Below the pieces are notes generated by a model, which saw nothing but the letters and a program-made list of their open reading frames with translations, was not told the DNA's origin and ran no database searches. A program made the position numbers and the translations under genes. A stretch of 64,000 nt of DNA, from positions 2,195,501 through 2,259,500 of the forward strand of contig NZ_CP089981.1 in assembly GCF_021389975.1 (NCBI RefSeq). The letters are read 5' to 3'. Numbering within the stretch: position 1 is the stretch's first letter; every line of letters starts with the position of its first letter. Source of the DNA: Fulvivirga ulvae. Its GTDB lineage: Bacteria; Bacteroidota; Bacteroidia; Cytophagales; Cyclobacteriaceae. This document shows positions 15,880 to 24,973 of the stretch, in pieces.

Positions 15880-18219
15880 ATGAAGAGCTGGTGTCTGTTG
15901 TTGGCTTTTGTTTTGATTCAGCGTGTTGGCCTGGGCCAAAACACCCTGACTCTGATTTCGCACGATAGAGAGATCAATCTCAACACATATTTATCCGCTT
16001 ACGTCGATACCTCGCATTCACTTACCCTGGAAGATATTGTGGCGCTTCCTAATAAAAACTTTAAACCTATACCTAAAACAGGTTTACGAACCAATGTTAC
16101 CAAGGATGTAATTTGGGTTAAACTAACGGTTTCAAACCCCCATAATACCAGGGCGGATGTAATCATAGATTTTATAGATCCTTCCCTTGAGCATATAGAA
16201 CTGTTTAAGTTTACAGAGAGTGGTTTGCTAAAGTACGCCACGGGTACAGGCCTGCACCCCAGAGAAAAGAGTGTTTTTTCTAATAAGAACAGCTTCCTTA
16301 TTGATTTTCCCAGGCGGCAAACAACTCAGATTTATTTTAAGATTTCTTCACCCAATTATATGACGATCTCTGCCAGGCTGCTGGATGATGGGCAGGCCAT
16401 GGAAGAGAACATGGAGGAAAGAACATTTCTGGGCATGTTCTACGGAGCTATTTTGATCCTTATGGTGTTTAATTTTTTGCTGTCGGCCATTACACGGCTC
16501 AGAGTATTTTTCTTCTATGGCCTTTATATCCTTACCATTGCTGTCTTCACAGGTGCAGCGGATGGCTTTACCCCTTTTTATCTTCATTTTTTAATTGAGT
16601 GGACCAACGGTTATCAAGACATGGTAACAGCAACACTTAGCAATATTCTGGGATTGTTGTTTATGCTTGAGTTTCTCCAGGTAAGATCATGGTCGAAAAC
16701 TTTTTTTAATATCGTAACCATTTTTGCAAGCCTGGTCGGGCTCTCCATCTTAACATTACTATTTACCTATCCTTCTCACGGATACCTACTCCTTAATTTT
16801 TATGGTATCATAAGTCTTGCCCTTATGCTTACAGGCGGTGTATTGGGCACAACAAAAAAAGTACCCCAAGGTATATATTACCTTCTGTCTTACATTTTGT
16901 TTGGCTTTTTTATACTCATTTTCATTTTAAACCTTCTGAGAGTAATTGAATATTCGTTTTTGGTGCAGTATTCAATTCATCTCGGCTATATGTTGAGCAT
17001 TGTTATTTTGTCATATGGTCTTGGTGTGAGAATATATGAGCTTTACAAAAGCTATCTGCTACGGGAGCAGGAAAAGCAGCATTTGATCGAGCAGAAGAAA
17101 AAGGAGCTTGAAGTAAAGGTTGCAGAACGGACCCATGATATTCTAATCAAAGAAACTAACCTGAGGGCAATACTTGAAAATACTGACAGCGCCATCTGGC
17201 TGGTTGATGAGCAATACAGACTTATCGATTACAACAATGTGTTTGCAAAACTTTGTGATGAGATATATGGTACGTCGCCCGAACGAAACCAGCTGGTGCT
17301 GGACATCACGCCGATGAATGTTGAAAAAAACCGCTGGGAGAAAAGATATTATGAAGCTTTGAAAGGGCAAGGCGGAATATTTATTGATCAAAATAAGGTG
17401 GCAGGAAAAATTCATCACTTTGAAATATATACTTTCCCAATAGACAGCAATGGCCAGATAACGGGTGTTTCTGCTTTTGCAAGAGATATTACTATTAGAG
17501 TTGATGCACTGGATCAACTCAAAAGCCAGAATAAAGCTTTACAAAAAGTAAATAAGGAACTCGACAGTTTTGTTTACAGTGCTTCTCATGATCTAAAAGC
17601 TCCATTAGCTTCCATTGCCGGGTTGATATCACTGGTAAGGCGTGAAGAGGACCTGGAGAGTCGGCAAGCCTACTACGATATGGTAGAGCGCTCCATCGCC
17701 AGGCTCGACCAGTTTATCAGTGACATTATTGATTATTCCCGAAATGCAAGACTCGAAAAGGATGCAGAGCCTGTAAAGTTTGAAGAAACTATTCTTGAGG
17801 TATTTAATGACCTTGCCTACATGACTGATACCCGGGATGTTGCGAAGAATATCAATATTACGCAAAACACAATCTTTAAGACTGACCCGACACGCTTAAA
17901 GGTTATATTCCGAAACCTGATCAGCAATGCCATAAAGTATGGTTGCAGTCACGAAGGAAATGACAGAATAGATGTTGACTGTGATGTAAGCACAAGAAAA
18001 GCTATTATAAAAATACGGGATTTCGGACCGGGAATTAGTGAGGTACATCGTAAGAAAATATTTGATATGTTTTACCGTGCAGATGAAAATGGGTCGGGCA
18101 CCGGTCTCGGGTTGTACATTGTAAAGGAAACTATTGAAAAGCTGAATGGCAAAATCAAACTTGTGACCTCAGAAGGTGAAGGTTCAACCTTTATTGTAGA
18201 AATACCAAATGCCAAATGA
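15880..18219 (+). CDS. Sensor histidine kinase with DISM extracellular and 7TM domains plus PAS
   Basis: A 779-residue sensor. It has a signal peptide at residues 1-19, a 7TMR-DISMED2-type extracellular sensor at about 40-180 (VIWVKLTVSNPHNTRADVII, QIYFKISSPNYMTI), and a seven-helix 7TMR-DISM membrane region at about 185-385. A coiled coil follows at about 390-420 (EKQHLIEQKKKELEVKVAERT), then a PAS domain at about 425-545. HisKA has acceptor His570 (FVYSASHDLKAPLASI). The HATPase domain shows NLISNAIKYG, IRDFGPGI, FDMFYRAD and GTGLGLYIV. DISM receptors are thought to sense carbohydrates or small ligands. No response regulator is adjacent, so it may act through an orphan regulator. Confidence 0.92.
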   Translation: MKSWCLLLAFVLIQRVGLGQNTLTLISHDREINLNTYLSAYVDTSHSLTLEDIVALPNKNFKPIPKTGLRTNVTKDVIWVKLTVSNPHNTRADVIIDFIDPSLEHIELFKFTESGLLKYATGTGLHPREKSVFSNKNSFLIDFPRRQTTQIYFKISSPNYMTISARLLDDGQAMEENMEERTFLGMFYGAILILMVFNFLLSAITRLRVFFFYGLYILTIAVFTGAADGFTPFYLHFLIEWTNGYQDMVTATLSNILGLLFMLEFLQVRSWSKTFFNIVTIFASLVGLSILTLLFTYPSHGYLLLNFYGIISLALMLTGGVLGTTKKVPQGIYYLLSYILFGFFILIFILNLLRVIEYSFLVQYSIHLGYMLSIVILSYGLGVRIYELYKSYLLREQEKQHLIEQKKKELEVKVAERTHDILIKETNLRAILENTDSAIWLVDEQYRLIDYNNVFAKLCDEIYGTSPERNQLVLDITPMNVEKNRWEKRYYEALKGQGGIFIDQNKVAGKIHHFEIYTFPIDSNGQITGVSAFARDITIRVDALDQLKSQNKALQKVNKELDSFVYSASHDLKAPLASIAGLISLVRREEDLESRQAYYDMVERSIARLDQFISDIIDYSRNARLEKDAEPVKFEETILEVFNDLAYMTDTRDVAKNINITQNTIFKTDPTRLKVIFRNLISNAIKYGCSHEGNDRIDVDCDVSTRKAIIKIRDFGPGISEVHRKKIFDMFYRADENGSGTGLGLYIVKETIEKLNGKIKLVTSEGEGSTFIVEIPNAK

Positions 18220-18299
18220 TTTGTCGTAAACAAGACTATGGGGGCTTAAGTTTTATTTTTTGAAACTTTAATTAGCTACTTTAGTTATTGACAAAAAGG

Positions 18300-18872
18300 A
18301 TGATAACTATGGAATCAAAAAATCAGGAAAGCGGCAGCTTAAAAAAAGCAACGCTTGGAGCAGGTTGCTTCTGGTGTGTGGAGGCTGTTTTTCAGCAGGT
18401 TGAGGGTATTGTTGCGGTAGAATCGGGCTATACAGGAGGTAAGGTTAAAAATCCTACTTATCGGGAAGTTTGTAGTGGTTTAACAGGTCATGCAGAGGTT
18501 GCTCAGATAACCTATAATCCAAATGTAATTTCTTTTGAGGACTTACTTGAAATATTCTGGAAGACTCATGACCCCACCACACTTAATAAACAGGGAGCGG
18601 ATATGGGTACTCAATACAGGTCAGCTATTTTTTATCATGATGATGAGCAAAAAGAAATAGCCGAAAAATACAAGCAGGAGCTGGATCAGGCGAAGATTTT
18701 TGATGACCGGATTGTAACGGAAATATCCCCTTTGAAAGAATATTATAAAGCAGAGGATTACCACCAGAACTATTACAACCAAAACTCGGCACAGCCTTAC
18801 TGCTCATATGTAGTGCGTCCGAAAGTAGAGAAGGTGAGAAGATTGTTTGCCGACAGGCTGCAGACCAAATAA
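18300..18872 (+). CDS. msrA: Peptide-methionine (S)-S-oxide reductase MsrA
   Basis: Reduces the S-epimer of methionine sulfoxide in oxidised proteins. Starts ATG 18300 and ATG 18309 are both possible; an AGG at 18297-18299 fits best as a ribosome site for 18309. An upstream TTG at 18288 is less likely. The catalytic motif is GAGCFWCVEAVFQ, with the nucleophilic cysteine in GCFWC. Further family segments are VESGYTGGKVKNPTYREVCSG, ILEIFWKTHDPTT and GADMGTQYRSAIFYH. The length of about 190 residues is normal, and no fused MsrB domain is present. It is monocistronic and ends at a strong bidirectional terminator. Confidence 0.96.
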   Translation: MITMESKNQESGSLKKATLGAGCFWCVEAVFQQVEGIVAVESGYTGGKVKNPTYREVCSGLTGHAEVAQITYNPNVISFEDLLEIFWKTHDPTTLNKQGADMGTQYRSAIFYHDDEQKEIAEKYKQELDQAKIFDDRIVTEISPLKEYYKAEDYHQNYYNQNSAQPYCSYVVRPKVEKVRRLFADRLQTK

Positions 18873-18890
18873 TTCAACCTGTTATAAAAT

Positions 18891-18936
18891 AAAAACTGCT
18901 TCATAGATTAGTTTTCATGGCTATGAAGCAGTTTTT
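18891..18936. terminator. Bidirectional terminator between msrA and the SprB-repeat gene
   Basis: A perfect 16-bp inverted repeat (18891-18906 with 18921-18936) encloses a 14-nt loop. A-rich on one arm and T-rich on the other, it can serve both convergent genes. Confidence 0.9.
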
Positions 18937-18954
18937 GTTAGTTTTCGACTACTC

Positions 18955-21744
18955 TTATCTTGTCAGAAGTAGTTTTCCTCTGTACACTTTTCCGGGAGTA
19001 GTTACCTTATAAGTGTATATGTCATTCGGTAGTCCGGTAGCATTCAGGTCAAATGAATATTTATTGCCTTTGTTCACCTGTCCTTCAAATAATACGCTTA
19101 CTCTTTCACCACGTTGATTATAAATCTCTACTGCAGTGTTTCCGTCGTATGAAGCTACAAACTCGATTTTTGTAGTTTCACTGAACGGGTTAGGATAAGC
19201 CAAAATTTCTGTTTCCGTATTGTCCGATTCAACAATAGCTGTTTCGTAGCTGACGCACTGACCATATTTGTACCCTATAGTGTAGGTACCATCTGCCAGG
19301 TCATAAGCACATGCATCATCAGTAGCACATACGGTAAAGTCGATGGTGAAGCTATCACCAAACTCGCTTTCACCAAAATTACTTATGTTGTCAACTTTGA
19401 ATCCTGATAAACCTGTGCGAGGATCAGTGCCATACTCAATGGTCCAGTGTTCTGAATTACTTACTCCGTCAATTGAAGTACATTCAGGTACGGCTATACT
19501 CAGGTGAGAAAGACCGTAAGAATGAGAACCGTTGTATTCGACTGTGGCTGTATAGGTATAGCAGTTTCCATCTACAGATACCAGCACAATATCAGTATCA
19601 AAAGGGTTACTGCAAGCACCGTCACTACCAGAGCCGTTGTCACCATCACCGCCATCGCTATCATTATTTCCACCCTCGGTGTCACCGCCATCGTCGCCAC
19701 CATTATCTCCATCAGTGCCATCTCCGTCCCCGGAGTCGTCATTACCGTCACCATCATCGCTTCCTGAATCTCCTTCGTCGTCGGTACCGCCATCAGTGCC
19801 ATCATCCGTTCCATTGTCACCTCCATCACCAGTGCCGTCATCACTTCCTGTATCAGAACCATTGTCAGTACCATCATCCGTGTCATCATCTCCTGGGTTA
19901 TCAGGATCCGGACATCCTGCTGAGTTTGCATCAACAATGAACTCCTGAGCTACAGAGCAACCGTTGATATCAGTAACAGTAACGATATATGAACCTGACG
20001 TAAGGCCTGTTCTGTCTTCGAGCGAGCTTTCATCCATCCAGTTAAAGTCATAGGGTCCTGTGCCCCCTGTTACCGTTAAATCAAGATTGAATTCACTTTC
20101 GACACAATTAACATTTGTGATTTCAGCTGATAAGGACAATGGATCTGGCTCTGTTAAGTAGAAATATAACTTTCTTGAACAACCGGTCGCGTCCGTTACA
20201 GTTACATCATACATACCGCTGATAAGACCAGAGATTTCTGAGGTAGTACCACCATTTGACCAAACGTATGTGTAAGGGGCCTGACCACCTAAAGGAGTTA
20301 CTTGAATGTACCCGTCAGCGCCGATACACGTAGGGTTTTGTGAGCTAGTGCTTACCTGGAATGTCTCTGTAAGTACAGAAATCCTAAGTGTGGAGCTACA
20401 ACCTCCTGCATCTGTTACGGTAACACTATATATCCCTTTAGCTAATCCTGATAAATCTTCGGTAGTGCTGCCATCAGACCAGGTATAAGTGTAAGGCTCG
20501 GAGCCTCCTGATACTATAAGATCAATACTGCCGCTGTTATCTTCGACACAAGATGTAGGTGTAGGAACCGCACTTAGGTTCAGAGAATTGTTTTCTTTCA
20601 CAATGAACGATCGGCTGATGGAGCATCCGTAGCCATCTGTAACCTGAACATTGTAAACACCTGCAGCCAGTCCGCTGATGTCTTCAGTTGTCGCACCGTT
20701 AGACCATACAAAAGAATACGGCTCAGAACCACCGGTAACCGTAATGTCAATACTTCCTGTGTTACCACTACAGCTTGTTTTTTCAACTGCTGCTGTCAAA
20801 CTGATCGTAGTCTGGTTTTCAACCACAGCAGGAACTTTAACCGAACACCCTCTGCTATCAGTAACTTCCAATTCGTAATAACCAGCACTCAAATTACCGA
20901 TAGAAGCGGTTGTCGCACCGTTGGACCAAAAGTAAGTATAAGGAGATGTTCCTCCTGTTACATTTACACTGATGCTACCGTTGTCGGAGCCACTGCACGA
21001 TGCAGAGCTAATATTTACCAAAGTATTCAATGCTCCAGGTTGGTTGATCAATGCCGTTAACATAACACTCTCACCATTGGCATCAGTGATGGTTACTGAA
21101 TACTCTCCTGCAGATAAATCGGTATTTAATGCGGTAGTGCCTCCATCAGACCATTGATACGTGAAAGGTGCTTCACCTTCTACCACAACTACCTCGGCAG
21201 TACCATCGCTTAAACCAAAGCATGATACATCGCCGGTTTCGACATGTGCGGAAAGCTGTGAACAGGTAATTTCTGTTTGTTCGTAAAACACACAAGTAGC
21301 AGCCTTGTAAGCTACTTCGGGAGCCCAGCAGCTCAACGATTCCTCGCAGGTTTCACTGTCTGGGCAAAGTGTAAATTCTACCGTGAATTCGCCGGCCTGG
21401 CCATCTTCTCCAAAACCTCCGATGTCATCAACTTTGAATCCGCTTAAGCCACTTGTGGGGTCGCTACCTACTTCGATAGTCCAGCCTTCGGAGTTAGTGA
21501 TGGAAGAAACGCTGCCACAAGGGATAGCCACTGTGTAATGGGAAAGTGCATGTGTACAACCTCCGTCATTAGTAACGAGTAAGGTGTATTTCAAACAGCC
21601 ACCTTCGGTTTCAGTTATACTTTGTACTTGTGTTCCAAAGCAGCTTTCCCCGCAGTTTTTTGGCAAATTACCGTGTGCAAAGGAATAGCTACCTGAAAAA
21701 AGGAGCCAACAGACAATAAAAGTTTTTAGTATAGATGATTTCAT
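18955..21744 (-). CDS. SprB-repeat surface protein with type IX secretion sorting domain
   Basis: A 929-residue exported protein. The signal peptide covers residues 1-24 (ending FAHG). A cysteine-containing domain at about 28-170 includes GLSGFKVDDIGGFGE. Six tandem SprB-type repeats of about 70 residues follow (about 170-600). Each has the pattern GGxxPYTYxWSNGxTT, then GLxxGxYxVxVTDxxGCS. A linker of about 100 residues, almost only Asp, Gly, Ser, Thr and Asn, covers about 605-705. A second copy of the N-terminal domain, with GLSGFKVDNISNFGE, spans about 710-845. The last 80 residues form a type A sorting domain (AYPNPFSETTKIEF, ending VYRGKLLLTR). It is probably a cell-surface adhesin exported by the T9SS. 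Confidence 0.9.
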   Translation of the reverse strand: MKSSILKTFIVCWLLFSGSYSFAHGNLPKNCGESCFGTQVQSITETEGGCLKYTLLVTNDGGCTHALSHYTVAIPCGSVSSITNSEGWTIEVGSDPTSGLSGFKVDDIGGFGEDGQAGEFTVEFTLCPDSETCEESLSCWAPEVAYKAATCVFYEQTEITCSQLSAHVETGDVSCFGLSDGTAEVVVVEGEAPFTYQWSDGGTTALNTDLSAGEYSVTITDANGESVMLTALINQPGALNTLVNISSASCSGSDNGSISVNVTGGTSPYTYFWSNGATTASIGNLSAGYYELEVTDSRGCSVKVPAVVENQTTISLTAAVEKTSCSGNTGSIDITVTGGSEPYSFVWSNGATTEDISGLAAGVYNVQVTDGYGCSISRSFIVKENNSLNLSAVPTPTSCVEDNSGSIDLIVSGGSEPYTYTWSDGSTTEDLSGLAKGIYSVTVTDAGGCSSTLRISVLTETFQVSTSSQNPTCIGADGYIQVTPLGGQAPYTYVWSNGGTTSEISGLISGMYDVTVTDATGCSRKLYFYLTEPDPLSLSAEITNVNCVESEFNLDLTVTGGTGPYDFNWMDESSLEDRTGLTSGSYIVTVTDINGCSVAQEFIVDANSAGCPDPDNPGDDDTDDGTDNGSDTGSDDGTGDGGDNGTDDGTDGGTDDEGDSGSDDGDGNDDSGDGDGTDGDNGGDDGGDTEGGNNDSDGGDGDNGSGSDGACSNPFDTDIVLVSVDGNCYTYTATVEYNGSHSYGLSHLSIAVPECTSIDGVSNSEHWTIEYGTDPRTGLSGFKVDNISNFGESEFGDSFTIDFTVCATDDACAYDLADGTYTIGYKYGQCVSYETAIVESDNTETEILAYPNPFSETTKIEFVASYDGNTAVEIYNQRGERVSVLFEGQVNKGNKYSFDLNATGLPNDIYTYKVTTPGKVYRGKLLLTR
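19620..19910. repeat. Low-complexity Asp/Gly-coding tract
   Basis: Imperfect short repeats of GGTGAY-type codons encode the acidic Asp/Gly/Ser linker of the SprB-repeat protein. They also create long spurious open frames on the other strand and in other frames. The tract is prone to slippage and may vary in length between strains. Confidence 0.7.
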
Positions 21745-21870
21745 AAATGTTCCTTAAGCCACATATAGATGTAGCTCACCGTGAGCTGGTAAGTGTAGCT
21801 TTGGACGAGCCGTAGCTGCAGCCGATAAGTGATTGGTATATAACGATGAGTAGGGTTCGATTGAGTGCTG

Positions 21871-23241
21871 TCAGGTCAGTTCAATGATATCTGCCTGAGG
21901 GCTATTTATATAGCTTTGGATATAATGATCAATCTCAATGGTTGTTTTGTAATTGTTGATAACTGTCTTTATATCATCGAGATGCGAAATGCTAACATCC
22001 TTGTCGCAAAAACCAAAACCACAATAAGTGCCTCTTTCTACCAGTACAACGGAACTCTCTTCTTCCGTACGCCCCGACCCTACAATAGCAAATGATTTTT
22101 GTGTTTCATGGAAAGAGTCTATTGCCTCATCTACTTTGTTATTGTATACCTGAGTGGTCTCCTTACCATCGCATGCGCCGGCACATTGTCCGAGTGGCAG
22201 GTCATAACAAGGGCCGTCGGATTTTTGGATGCCTGAGAGCTTGGGACAAAGATCAAAATCACGGATCTTGTTCATCATAAATTGCCAGGCATCGGAATGC
22301 GAATGAAAGAAGATCAGGGGCTGAAGGCCTTTAACACTTTTGCTGATATTAAATCGCAGGTACCCCTGCCGGTCTTCGTATTTGTAAATACCCCAGGTGT
22401 TGCTCAGCACTTTTTGTGCTCGGTTGTATTTGGGCCACAGCCGCTTGATTTCATGCGATTCCAGGAGCAAAGCCACCAGCTCATTTCCCGTAAGTTCATA
22501 GCTGATATGATGGATCTCGTTTCTTATGGCCTGGTTTCTCCGGTTTTTGCTGGTTCCCGAGAAATGTCCCGTTATCCTTTTCTTGATGTCGATAGCCTTC
22601 CCTACGTAGATTACCTCGCTCCTCTGGTTCAGGAAATAATACACACCAGGCTGTTCGGGTAGGTTTTCAAACTCCTCCTTAGGCAGGTTAGGTGGTAGTG
22701 TGGTTTCCTTTGAATTTTTCTTCAACGCCAGGGCCACATATTCGCTGTCCTTTTTAATGAGCATATCAAAAAGAATAGCTGTAGCCTGGGCATCTCCTCC
22801 GGCGCGATGGCGGTTTCGAATTTCAATATTTAGTTGCTCACAAAGATTACCTAAACCGTACGATCTCAACCCGGGAAACAGTACCCTGCTTACCCTTACC
22901 GTACATAGTCTTCTGGGACTGAAACTGAGGTTTACTTTTTCAAACTCCTTTTTGAGGAATGAATAGTCGAAATGTACGTTGTGTGCTACAAAGATCTTAT
23001 CTTTTAAATAGTCGTATAGCTCATGGGCAATTTCTTCAAAAGAAGGAGCTGACTCAACCATATCCTGCCTTATACCTGTAAGGCCGGTGATATAAGATGG
23101 GATGATCTGTCCGGGATTAATTAGTGTTTCATAGGAATCCGTAACTTCATTGCCATCATGTAAAAAGATGGCTATTTCAGTAATTCTATTATTTCCCGCA
23201 AAACCTCCAGTTGTTTCTATGTCGACTATAGCATACACCAC
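21871..23241 (-). CDS. DEDDh exonuclease fused to a GIY-YIG (UvrC-N-like) nuclease domain
   Basis: A 456-residue fusion. The N-terminal half (about residues 1-165) is a DnaQ-like 3'-5' exonuclease: ExoI AIVDIETTGG, ExoII VAHNVHFDYSFLKKEF and ExoIII HRAGGDAQATAIL, with the DEDDh histidine. A GIY-YIG domain follows at about 195-275 (LPEQPGVYYFLNQRSEVIYVGKA, IKKRITGHF) as in UvrC and Cho. The C-terminal part resembles the UvrC cysteine-containing region (CYDLPLGQCAGACDGK), but the UvrC endonuclease-V-like and HhH domains are absent. This architecture is known from Bacteroidota and Actinobacteria as a DNA polymerase III epsilon-like/UvrC hybrid. A role in DNA repair is inferred. Confidence 0.9.
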   Translation of the reverse strand: MVYAIVDIETTGGFAGNNRITEIAIFLHDGNEVTDSYETLINPGQIIPSYITGLTGIRQDMVESAPSFEEIAHELYDYLKDKIFVAHNVHFDYSFLKKEFEKVNLSFSPRRLCTVRVSRVLFPGLRSYGLGNLCEQLNIEIRNRHRAGGDAQATAILFDMLIKKDSEYVALALKKNSKETTLPPNLPKEEFENLPEQPGVYYFLNQRSEVIYVGKAIDIKKRITGHFSGTSKNRRNQAIRNEIHHISYELTGNELVALLLESHEIKRLWPKYNRAQKVLSNTWGIYKYEDRQGYLRFNISKSVKGLQPLIFFHSHSDAWQFMMNKIRDFDLCPKLSGIQKSDGPCYDLPLGQCAGACDGKETTQVYNNKVDEAIDSFHETQKSFAIVGSGRTEEESSVVLVERGTYCGFGFCDKDVSISHLDDIKTVINNYKTTIEIDHYIQSYINSPQADIIELT

Positions 23242-23430
23242 ACTAAATTAAATATAATACGAACATTTATTTGGTACTCACCATTAAAATAACGCCACAA
23301 TGAGCACGCCAGTGGTATTGTTTTTTGTTATGGTGGCTATAAAGGTATTTAGAAACATCTATGGCGATTTATGTGTTATAGCAATAAAAAGGAAGACTAA
23401 GCACTTGCAATAGTACGACTTTGACCATAA

Positions 23431-23961
23431 ATGACATTTACACCTACACCGCATATGGAACAAGCAACAAAAGCAACCACAGATTATAATCCGTCAGAAA
23501 CAGAAAAGGTTTCTGAAATAGGAAACTCCGGTAATTCAACAATAGGTGCTGTACTTGGATCGAGGGTTTTTGCTCTGGCTATGAAGGTGGCAGAGAAATA
23601 TTCTTACAGCAAAAGCAAGATATACAGGCTACTTCAACACGCGTTTGAAAAGCTAAAAGAGGAAGGTAACCGGCATCGCCTACAGAAGGATTTTAAGGAG
23701 AAAACCCAAACTCTCACACGCATGATCAGGGCCTACTACAATGGCGAGTACCGAAAGATACCTACAACAGCAGTACTTCGCATTCTGGGTGGTCTGGTGT
23801 ACTTTATTTGGGTACTGGATCTGGTGCCCGACTTTATTCCTATACTGGGTTTGGCTGACGATCTGGCTGTGATAGTATGGGTGTATAATGGCTTGAATGA
23901 AGAAATTGAAGATTTTGAGCGTTGGGAATCTGCCATTCCTGAGAATTTTGAAGAAGGATAA
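23431..23961 (+). CDS. YkvA family (DUF1232) protein
   Basis: A 176-residue protein. An alternative start is ATG 23455. The first 100 residues are charged and helical. The DUF1232/YkvA segment lies at about 105-160: YRKIPTTAVLRILGGLVYFIWVLDLVPDFIPILGLADDL. It contains the family's LDLVPDFIPxLGxxDD motif inside a hydrophobic hairpin. It is 25 nt upstream of a YtxH protein and in line with a holin-like protein, so the three probably form a small envelope/stress operon. Molecular function is unknown. Confidence 0.85.
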   Translation: MTFTPTPHMEQATKATTDYNPSETEKVSEIGNSGNSTIGAVLGSRVFALAMKVAEKYSYSKSKIYRLLQHAFEKLKEEGNRHRLQKDFKEKTQTLTRMIRAYYNGEYRKIPTTAVLRILGGLVYFIWVLDLVPDFIPILGLADDLAVIVWVYNGLNEEIEDFERWESAIPENFEEG

Positions 23962-23986
23962 TTTTAAAACCAAATAATATAAAACT

Positions 23987-24199
23987 ATGAATGATAATGG
24001 AAAATTTCTTCTCGGTCTTGCCGCAGGTATTGGGGTAGGTACCGTTTTAGGTTTATTAATTGCACCCGACAAAGGATCTGCAACTTATAAAAAGGTTGAA
24101 GGCGCTATAAGAGATGCCGCAAACGATCTTCTGGAATACGGGTCGGAAACAGTGAAGTCAGCAAAAAATGAATTGCATTCTGTAAAAAACCAAAATTAG
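23987..24199 (+). CDS. YtxH domain-containing protein
   Basis: A 70-residue protein. A glycine-rich hydrophobic helix at residues 6-27 (LLGLAAGIGVGTVLGLLIAPDKG) is the hallmark of the YtxH family, followed by an amphipathic helix. It is a general-stress-type small membrane protein in other bacteria. The next gene starts 4 nt after its stop. Confidence 0.85.
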   Translation: MNDNGKFLLGLAAGIGVGTVLGLLIAPDKGSATYKKVEGAIRDAANDLLEYGSETVKSAKNELHSVKNQN

Positions 24200-24203
24200 G
24201 AAG

Positions 24204-24542
24204 ATGTCATTATTGTCTAGAGTAATTCGTAAACCTGTCAATTTTGTTGAGCATCAGATTGATAAAGTAAAGGAGAATATTCGTGAGGAGATTTCGGAGA
24301 AAGTCCAAAAGCTAATCCTGGTTATTTCTCTGGCGGTTTTGATGCTTTTTGCTGTTCTGTTTGTCAGCATCGGGGTTTCCATTTATTTTAATCGGCTCCT
24401 TGAATCCGAAGTTTATGGATACTTTATAATTGCAGGTATTTACGTTTTACTTTTTACAATCCTTTTTGTGATACGTCGTAAAGACTATCTATACAGGAAG
24501 CTAAGACAATATGCAGATCTGTTTATGAAAACAATGTATTAG
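24204..24542 (+). CDS. Phage holin superfamily III-like (PF07332) membrane protein
   Basis: A 112-residue protein with an amphipathic N-terminus (residues 1-35) and two transmembrane helices at about 38-62 (LILVISLAVLMLFAVLFVSIG) and 70-92. The charged segment IRRKDYLYRKLRQY follows. This fits the putative actinobacteriophage-holin family that is common in YtxH/YkvA operons of Bacteroidota; it is not evidence of a prophage. Third gene of the cluster. Confidence 0.75.
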   Translation: MSLLSRVIRKPVNFVEHQIDKVKENIREEISEKVQKLILVISLAVLMLFAVLFVSIGVSIYFNRLLESEVYGYFIIAGIYVLLFTILFVIRRKDYLYRKLRQYADLFMKTMY

Positions 24543-24546
24543 CGTA

Positions 24547-24670
24547 GGGGCCGTATCAAAAGCCTGAGTTCTGATGCTGTTACTGACGGATGAACTTTTA
24601 GAAGTTAAGCTACTAATTTGACAGGTTCATTCCTTGTAAATCATTAGTTTTGAGCTTTTAATACGGTCTC
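24547..24670. mobile_element. Possible MITE or insertion-sequence remnant
   Basis: The ends are imperfect inverted repeats: GGGGCCGTATCAAAAGC at the left and, read inward from the right, GAGACCGTATTAAAAGC. They match at 14 of 17 positions. The 124-bp body has no open frame of note. Similar CTGTATCAAAAG-like ends occur on several transposon families. No clear target-site duplication was seen, so this is tentative. Confidence 0.4.
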
Positions 24671-24725
24671 AATTTTATAAACAGAGGAAAAAGTTTATAA
24701 ACGATTAAATTTTTTTAAAAAGGCG

Positions 24726-24755
24726 TTGCAAATTAAAATCCCTTACTTAAATTTG
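24726..24755 (+). promoter_or_regulatory. Promoter for the tRNA genes
   Basis: TTG at 24726-24728, a 19-nt spacer and TAAATTTG at 24748-24755 match the Bacteroidota -33/-7 consensus exactly. The predicted start is near 24762, 34 nt before tRNA-Gly. Confidence 0.7.
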
Positions 24756-24795
24756 CAGTCCACTTGAGAGAGTAGCTCTCGGGTTTCAAAAATAA

Positions 24796-24868
<73 letters not shown>

Positions 24869-24973
24869 CAGATTTTCAAAACGTGAAAATAACTAATTTG
24901 CCTGCACGAATAGCAGGCTTTATTTTTAGAGGGTATTTCTGAGTAAACGAAATTTGTCTACGATGTAGACTAA

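Noticed and set aside
19473..19948. Long histidine-, proline- or serine-rich open frames opposite and beside the Asp/Gly tract
   Set aside because: They are mirror frames of the low-complexity codons in the SprB-repeat protein and have no start context or protein-like composition.
20300..21300. Regularly spaced repeats of about 220 bp that might suggest a CRISPR array
   Set aside because: The repeats are long, imperfect and in frame; they encode SprB-type protein repeats.
24204..24542. Prophage remnant signalled by a holin-like protein
   Set aside because: The protein belongs to a chromosomal membrane family found with YtxH and YkvA, and no other phage genes are nearby.
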